From Euborellia annulipes (Eukaryota; Arthropoda; Insecta; Dermaptera; Anisolabididae): DNA of 64,000 nt. Below the pieces are notes generated by a model. That model made no database searches. It had not been told where the DNA came from and saw only the letters and a program-made list of their open reading frames with translations. The stretch is taken from assembly GCA_023213315.1 (NCBI GenBank), contig JAKCPI010001790.1:1-64000 (forward strand), in the 5' to 3' direction. The stretch's first letter is position 1. Every line of letters begins with the position of its first letter. Below are positions 57,962 through 64,000 of the stretch, piece by piece. The translations under genes were made by a program, and so were the position numbers.

Positions 57962-58640
57962 AATAAACTAAGCCTTAAAAACATGGCACAAGTTTTTCAA
58001 TTTGAAAATAATTTTTTAGTGTCGCAAATTAAAATATTTTCCATTAGGTTTAAATTGGTTTATTGAATAATGTCTATTTTAATTTCTCTTGTTTAGAGAG
58101 ATCGAATATAAATTCTCAAATGACCATTTCTAAGTTTAGTGTTATGGAATTTTGAATTAGTGCATATATTAATAGTTTCCATCTAGAAATTCCCTTTAGG
58201 GAGAGAAAGGGTGGAAATTAATTATTGAAAATACAAATTATAATTATGAGCAATAATAATAACAACGTATTATTACGTAATTATACATGCATGTTTATTA
58301 TAATAACAAAATAATGTCGATTTTTATGAAATATGAGCTGCCTTCGATCGGCTCTCTCATATTTTGGTGGATTTATATTTTTTTTTTTTTAGCCTGTTAA
58401 AATCTAAATTGCTAATTTATTTTGGGATTTTTGTGATGAAATTTTAAACAAAAGAACTGAATAATGGAATTTAGTTGTCCAAAATTCGGAATCTAATATT
58501 CCAATTCTATTTGATTGAGAGTTATTTCAGTTTTAGTGAAAAAATAACGGCTAGGATAATTTCAGAGGTGGATCAAATTAAATATATGGACATGTATTGG
58601 TAGTCATTTCAATTTAAATAATTTTTTCTTGCTCGCGAAC
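57962..58640. other. AT-rich, no recognisable feature
   Basis: No gene or repeat family recognised. Confidence 0.4.
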
Positions 58641-58899
58641 CAGGGGCGTAGATAGAAATTTTTTTTCAGGGTGGGGCCTGAACTCAAAAATTTTTCTGCG
58701 GAAAATTTTTTTTTTTTAAGAAACTAAATTTTTTTTCACACGAAATTTTTTGCGGAACATTTTTTCTTTTGTGAAACCAAATATTTCCATCCTGCGGAAA
58801 AATGTGTTGCGCTGATGTCTGTATATCCCTATATATGTATATGTGTTTGGGAAATTTCGGGGGGGGGGCCTCTCGCCCCCCCCCTTATATACGCCCCTG
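58641..58899. mobile_element. hAT-like MITE (family G)
   Basis: Ends CAGGGGCGTAGATA and TATATACGCCCCTG. Flanks TCGCGAAC and TGGCGAAC match at 7 of 8 bases. G-run near 58859-58868. Confidence 0.8.
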
Positions 58900-59689
58900 T
58901 GGCGAACCCAAGGCCCCAAGCACGAGAAGCTAAAGTCTTTTCCGTGAATCACGAGTCGAGGGCTTTTCTGATATATCAGTTAAAAAATATTAATTAAATC
59001 GTTCTATCTAGAGAGACTAAATAGATTCTAATGGATTTATTATTTATTAATGAGATATTTTAAAATCAATATTCAAATAATTTAAAATCGACAGATTTGT
59101 AAACGCAAATTTACAATTGAGTCTCATCTATCCTTTAAGTTTTGATATTTTTGTGGTGTTCTTTTTTTTATTTAAGAGGTGATATAAATTGATTAAATAA
59201 AGTATCCATTTGACCTGAGTGTTTTGCTGATCCCATTCTTTTTCTCTCTCTCCCTTTTGGAGACAAATATATAGTTACTTTTACTTAGCCTCAAATCAAT
59301 TTTTTTCTAATAAATAAATTTCCAGTCTGCCAAAAATTCAACAGATCGAAATCTCGATCGCGACATCGAATTTGGGACATGAATCTAATACTTTCTCTCT
59401 CTATTTATTAAAATTTATAGAGGTAAGAGAAAGTAAAAAAAATCAATGGAAACATATTTCTAAAAAATCTTTAGTTCTCTCTAAAATTGTTTTCCTGGTT
59501 GTACTACTGGTTAAAAGTATTATTTTTGGGAAATAAGTAACTTTAATTAATTCGTAAAATTTGGTATTTGGGGAGGGGGGGCAATGCTGAGGTCTTGCCC
59601 AGGGCCCCAAAAAAGCTAGTTACGGCCCTGTTAATATATATTATTTTAATTAACGTTGAACTAGTGATGAGAAGTGGCTGTAGACTTTG
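58900..59689. other. AT-rich with repeat B 3' end at 59335-59437
   Basis: 59335-59437 has 'GACATGAATCTAATACTTTC' and the AAGAGAAAGT hairpin end of B. 59565-59635 is a GC-rich MITE-like end (ACGGCCCTG). The rest is unrecognised. Confidence 0.5.
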
Positions 59690-59940
59690 AATTGGGTATA
59701 GGAGACTTTGCAGCCAAGGAAATTAAATAAAAAACTTATTTAATTATTAATCGTCGACGTTTCGGTCGCAAGTCACGACCTTCCTCAGGACGATTAATTG
59801 TTAGAATACAAGGTTGACAGTATTATATTTAATTATCATTGTAAGTTATATAATTTTTAATTGGGCTGTATGTATTAAGAGTAACTTGTTCGCTTATGAC
59901 TTATTACAATCAAGTCCATTGAAGTCTCCTATACCCAATT
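59690..59940. mobile_element. Fold-back with one hammerhead-like core
   Basis: Ends AATTGGGTATAGGAGACTT and its complement. Same family as 45805-46083 (shared GGAGACTTTGCAGCCAAGG and TTAATCGTCGACGTTTCGG). Confidence 0.85.
59756..59788 (-). ncRNA. Hammerhead-like core with longer stem-II loop
   Basis: Minus strand: CTGAGGA, GGTCG, 7-nt loop, CGACC, GAAACGTC. The sister core at 45859 has a 3-nt loop; the 4-nt difference lies wholly in the loop. Helix I (AATCGTC with GACGATT) is intact. Confidence 0.75.
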
Positions 59941-60204
59941 TTAATTAACTTTTGACTTTATTTTTTTAATTTTATTTTAACTAGGACTGTGGCCAGTAGC
60001 TACCCAATTTTACAATAATTCTTTAGCATGTTTTATTTAAAGATTTGTTAAGAAAATGATTGGATAATTTTAATGAAACTATCATTATTAAGTGCTAGAG
60101 ATGTTAATTTTTATAAAACTTAAACATATAACCTAGTGTTTTTAATTTAATTTTTTTTTCATATATTAATAGTGGCCCGCGGGGGGGGGCGGGGGGGGGG
60201 GGAT

Positions 60205-60480
60205 TAATGTTTCAACTAGAGCCTACGCCCGATAATTTTTTTTTAAATCCTTTTCGGCTACAGAGGCCATTTAGGGATTATTTATTTATTCATATATTGT
60301 TAAATACAAGTACCGATGGCTACTGGGGGAGGGGGAAGTTCAGCACGCTGATTGCTTGGGGGGGGTCACCAATCCCGAGCTTCCGCCTCGCTTGGCATCA
60401 CTTAACCGCAACGATTGTGGTGACTCTTGTTCTTCTCCGTTGCCTGACCCCTGGAAGTTTACATTTTATAATTGTCTTTG
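60205..60480. repeat. GC-rich repeat paired with 62165-62370
   Basis: Contains 'TTTTCGGCTACAGAGGCCAT' and 'CTTGGCATCACTTAACCGCA', both matched in inverted orientation at 62165-62370. The 5' edge has a G-run (60181-60202). Possibly a third SINE family. Confidence 0.65.
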
Positions 60481-61779
60481 ATTTTTAATATATAATAATT
60501 CAATGCTTTCCAATAGGAAAATTCTGAATTTCAGGAATTTTCTGACCCTCTCCATTTGGGGATTTGTAGGCCAGAGTATATTTCCTGGAATTTCCATAAC
60601 GTCCTCTATAAGGGTGCAAAACATAATTTCAAAATTAAAAAGGAAACTTGATCAAACAGTGAGTGATAGACGAAGAATATTCCGCCATTATATAAAAGAT
60701 TTAGAAAAAATTCATGATAATTGAAATATAAGATTATGATTAGAACTCTTCTAGCGTGTCATAAAAAAGAAGCTCTAAAATACATACGTGGTGTGTAATT
60801 TCATAAGAGACATTATAAAGAAAATAAAATAATAGGAAACCCTTACTAAAGGGTAAAAAAGCGGAAAATAAAAGGGCATTTTATCTCAGGGAAAGAAATA
60901 AAATAAAATTTATTCTCTATATCAAGTGTTAAACATTTAATCTGATTAGAAAAAAAGGTAAATAAATAGCTATAACAACTGCATTTGTTAATAGCTGTCA
61001 AAATAAACATTCGTACGGGTGTATAACTAATTTGAATAGAGTTTATTATAATAGGCTATATTTAGAGAAACAAAATTGTAAGGACCCACTCGTCTTAAAG
61101 GATGAAAGGAGCGAGAAAACAAATCTATCTGAGAATAACGAGTTTTCAAATAAAGAGTTTATTTTATGATAATTAAAAGATTCAAGTTTTAAAATATCAT
61201 GGATGCATATATAATTATTTTTTTCCTTTAGGGGGCGGGGGTCTAGTGTGCATATATAGTTTAAAGGTAGAGAGGACGTTTCACACGCCAAATGACTAAC
61301 TAGTAATTAATTACTAGCTAATAATTCATGGTTCTATTGTTTTTATGACGATTTAACAATTACTCAAGCCTTTTACTAAAAAACTAATTGCATTCGTGGT
61401 TCCATCTAGTGAAATTAATTGGAAAGAAGATGGTCATTTGGGTTGCCTATCTTCCAGTAACTAAATATTTAAAAAATTTACAGTCCATGTGAGTATGTTA
61501 TGCAAAATTGGTTTTATATTGATCAATAATTATTTGACCAGTTATTTAATAATAAAAGGCCGTTTGACAGGATTTAAATGCAATAAAGAATAAAAATGTA
61601 TATTAAAAACTCAATAAATATGCAAAATATACAATATTTTGCTTAAATTTATAAAAATTGGCAAAAAAATGTATAAAAAAATTTTGTAGCCTACGCCCAA
61701 AATATAAAATTAAATTTAGGTCTGAAGACAGAGATCAGGTAAATTTCTTTTTAAATCATCAAATATAATCAAACATATC
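60481..61779. other. No gene recognised
   Basis: A 73-codon frame at 60503-60724 has mixed composition but no motif. Otherwise AT-rich. Confidence 0.35.
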
Positions 61780-62065
61780 CATGGGCGTACCCAGCGAGGG
61801 GCAGGGGGGGGGGCTGCTGCCCCCTAGAAGCAAAAAAAAAATTAAAGGTTTATAAAGTGATGAAACGAAACAAAATTGGTGGATGGCGACGGGGAATGAT
61901 TTTTTTGTTAGGACTCGAGGGTTTTTAGGCCTTTAATTCGAAGGCTTTTCCCCACTATATAAAAAATAGCTATGTCACAATGTGGACGACCATGATCTGC
62001 CCCCCCCTGGACGACCATGATCTGACCATGCCCCCCCCCTAGATTTGATCCTGGGTACGCCCATG
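61780..62065. mobile_element. hAT-like MITE with perfect 8-bp duplication
   Basis: Ends CATGGGCGTACCCAG and CTGGGTACGCCCATG. AACATATC on both sides (61772-61779, 62066-62073). Interior has a duplicated 'GACGACCATGATCTG'. Confidence 0.9.
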
Positions 62066-62164
62066 AACATATCTATTTTTACTGTAAATATATATATAGC
62101 CTATAAATTAAAAACACTAACAATTGTAAGTTATAAGTTTATAAAATTTCTTACAAATTAATCT

Positions 62165-62370
62165 TTTTAATGACCGGGGAGCCTGGCAACAGAAAAGAGG
62201 AACAGTCCCCACAATCGTTGCGGTTAAGTGATGCCAAGCGCGGCGAAAGGTCGGGATTGGTGACACCGAACAATCAGCGTGTGGAACGTCCCCCGGTAGC
62301 AATTGGTACTTATATTTAAAAATTATGTAAATAAAGAAAAAAATCCCTAAATGGTCTCTGTAGCAGAAAA
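62165..62370. repeat. Inverted copy of the 60205-60480 repeat
   Basis: 'TGCGGTTAAGTGATGCCAAG' and 'TCTGTAGCAGAAAAG' are reverse matches of the other copy. Confidence 0.65.
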
Positions 62371-62394
62371 GAAAAAAAAACCTTTTTAATGCAC

Positions 62395-62475
62395 ATTTCG
62401 ACACTCGAATGTAATCATCAAAAGTGATTTAACAACTTAATTAGTTTAGTCACTTATGATGACACAGGAGTGTCG
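62395..62475. repeat. Small palindrome with hammerhead-like remnants
   Basis: 'TTTCGACACTC' and 'GAGTGTCGAA' are mirrored about 62435. Each strand reads TGATGA, a short stem and CGAA(A), a degraded version of the core. Confidence 0.4.
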
Positions 62476-62595
62476 AATGCGCAAATTTGAAATTTATAAC
62501 TTAGTGTTTTTAATTTTTCAATGTTTCAACTATATGGAATGGTTTAAATTTAATTATATCTTTGTCATACATATTTTCAGAATGAACGAAACATT

Positions 62596-62621
62596 CTGAA
62601 GAGTTACGTCTACGAAACGTT
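62596..62621 (+). ncRNA. Solo hammerhead-like core, canonical length
   Basis: CTGAAGA 62596-62602, GT-7 nt-AC stem II directly closing, GAAACGTT 62614-62621. Unlike the other cores there is no extra base between CTGANGA and stem II. Confidence 0.6.
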
Positions 62622-63523
62622 GGCAATGAGAATAAATTAGTTAGTATTTACTTCCTATCTCAAGAATATGTTTATGTAGCCTACTATAAACAACTGGCCT
62701 CCACACACACCCCTACAGCCAGCCGGTCCACCCACTGATGTGGCGACATAGATCTATACAATAGACTATAAAAACCGAAATATAATTGAATGATAAATAA
62801 CGAAGCCATTATAATAAAATCTTGAAAAATTTAATATAACTCAAATTTATCCGTCCATATGTATAAAACCTGATGCATTTTAAAAATTAAAATGTATTGT
62901 GTGTAAATCAAATGATGAGCTTTCGTGATAGCGTACCAAGGTGGGTGGCTTGGGTCACATTCTAAAGCCACCCATAGGTTTGGTTATGAAGAATGTTTAA
63001 CGTTCTATTTGTGTTTTTTTTTTTTTGGGCAAAATATGCAATTCAGATTTTTTCTCTCTTTACGGGAACCCTTGCAATTAGAGTGGCCAATAAAATGATT
63101 CGAAACGATCCTATTTCGAGCTATTATGAAAATCAGTGTCAGAAATTATTAAAACCCCGAAGCTATAGTATCAATGTTAATTCCACATTAAAGAAATGTG
63201 TACAACTACGCTTTGATCACGAAAATTATTTTAGTTAGGGTCGTTATTAGCAATAGATTATTTCAAAATTTACCTGTTCAAAAAAACCAGGCATATGCAC
63301 AAGCAAAAAAAAGGCTTGGTAAAAAAAACCCGAAATGCATTATAAGATTAATCTTTATTCTAAATTTGTTATAAAAAAATATTATAAACGATCCTCTGGT
63401 CCATTTGAGCAGAGATTGAACTCTTGCTTCATGACCGACGAGTCAGAGGTTAGCTTTCAAATTTCAGTGATGAAATTTATCTAAATTATAAACGTATGGA
63501 GGAGGGCAGTCGAATTTACAGGA
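62622..63523. other. No gene recognised
   Basis: A frame at 62993-63238 has mixed residues in its second half but no known motif. Otherwise AT-rich. Confidence 0.35.
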
Positions 63524-63574
63524 AGGTGAAGAAAATAGACTTTATTCGGCCTAAAATTATTTATTTCCTATGTT

Positions 63575-63608
63575 AACGTTTCTGGGATTATACGTCTCCC
63601 ATCTTCAG
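63575..63608 (-). ncRNA. Hammerhead-like core (left arm)
   Basis: Minus strand CTGAAGA, TGGGA...TCCCA stem (5 bp, closing T-A), GAAACGTT. Confidence 0.65.
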
Positions 63609-63634
63609 GACCTGTTATGTTGTATTTTAAAGTG

Positions 63635-63668
63635 CTGAGGATGGGAGACGTATAGTCCTCGAAACGTT
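63635..63668 (+). ncRNA. Hammerhead-like core (right arm)
   Basis: CTGAGGA 63635-63641, GGGA with TCCT (one G-U), GAAACGTT 63661-63668. Confidence 0.6.
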
Positions 63669-63712
63669 GACATAGGAAATAAATAATTTTGGTAAAGTCT
63701 ATTTTCTTCACT

Positions 63713-64000
63713 TTATCTAAATTATTTTGGCCACTAATTAATTTAAATTAATCTAGATGATTAAAAAAACTCGACGAGACGTTAACAATAACATTACTGA
63801 TCGAAAATATTTTATAGTGAACATTAAAATCACATTATTCCCTAAGGTGGGATGAAGAACGAATTGGATCTTTAGTACAAGTGTTTTAAATAAAATAAAA
63901 AAAGGCCCTAAACGATTTGTCATTAAGCAAAATATTTATTGGTGATAAAAGACAGGATCAACCATGCGGAAGACATGAACGAAAAAAAAAAAAGTTTAAA
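63713..64000. other. AT-rich, no recognisable feature
   Basis: No gene or repeat recognised before the window ends. Confidence 0.5.

Larger units (their letters stand above)
63524..63712. mobile_element. Fold-back with two hammerhead-like cores
   Basis: GGTGAAGAAAATAGACTTTA and 'CCTATGTTAACG' in the left arm are mirrored on the right. The cores are only about 27 bp apart. Confidence 0.85.

Noticed and set aside
60503..60724. 73-codon plus-strand frame
   Set aside because: No motif or context supporting a gene.
62993..63238. 81-codon plus-strand frame
   Set aside because: Starts in a T-run and shows no recognisable domain.

Overview
The window is AT-rich, intron- or intergenic-type eukaryotic DNA, almost certainly from an invertebrate animal. 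Support for this: no long reading frames, no operons, GT-AG splice signals at two places, tRNA-derived SINEs, Helitrons, hAT, Tc1/mariner and Harbinger MITEs, a relic of a Jockey-like reverse transcriptase, and a THAP-domain gene relic. The mix of families looks arthropod-like, but I cannot name the species. No intact protein-coding gene is visible. The best coding signals are a 94-nt internal exon on the minus strand (24381-24474) with good splice sites, and a broken THAP zinc-finger gene on the minus strand (12591-14653).

The dominant content is nested repeats. (1) A tRNA-derived SINE (SINE-A) has about 13 copies; a second tRNA-headed SINE and a few looser ones are also present. (2) 'Repeat B' is a roughly 650-800 bp noncoding element with a strong hairpin at each end, in over a dozen full or partial copies. 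(3) 'Element D' has terminal inverted repeats and a terminal palindrome, and carries a 144-bp satellite in up to eight units. (4) There are Helitrons with a GC-rich 3' hairpin exactly 7 nt before CTRR. (5) Several hAT-like MITEs have 8-bp target-site duplications. (6) There are a Harbinger MITE (TAA duplication), a Tc1 MITE and an internally deleted mariner (TA duplication). (7) There is a 1.77-kb insertion built from AGCTA-rich tandem repeats, and a 1.26-kb palindrome inside the THAP gene.

The most interesting system is a recurring RNA-like module at ten loci (16 cores). Each reads CTGANGA, then a short hairpin, then GAAACGT(C/T) or a close variant. This matches the catalytic core of a type I hammerhead ribozyme with a minimal helix III: helix II is closed by a hairpin, followed by GAAA and a GUC/GUU cleavage triplet. 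At several loci the flanks also pair as helix I. The modules sit in fold-back elements whose arms carry oppositely oriented cores, and at 54397-55008 three cores form a 115-bp direct tandem array followed by two inverted cores. Hammerheads are known from Penelope-like elements and retrozymes. The fold-back and tandem small-element forms here look like a non-autonomous, ribozyme-bearing repeat system without a visible reverse transcriptase. One copy has inserted into a SINE and another into a Helitron, so the system has moved.

Layout: 1-9.6 kb, Helitron, B, SINE and D copies; 9.6-15.4 kb, SINEs and the THAP relic with its palindrome and a ribozyme fold-back; 15.4-20 kb, MITEs and quiet AT-rich DNA; 20-28.5 kb, B copies, a 136-nt poly-C tract, the candidate exon and the AGCTA element; 28.5-44 kb, Helitrons, fold-backs, SINEs and D; 44-50 kb, the RT relic and three ribozyme loci; 50-64 kb, the deleted mariner, the ribozyme tandem array, hAT MITEs and further ribozyme loci.
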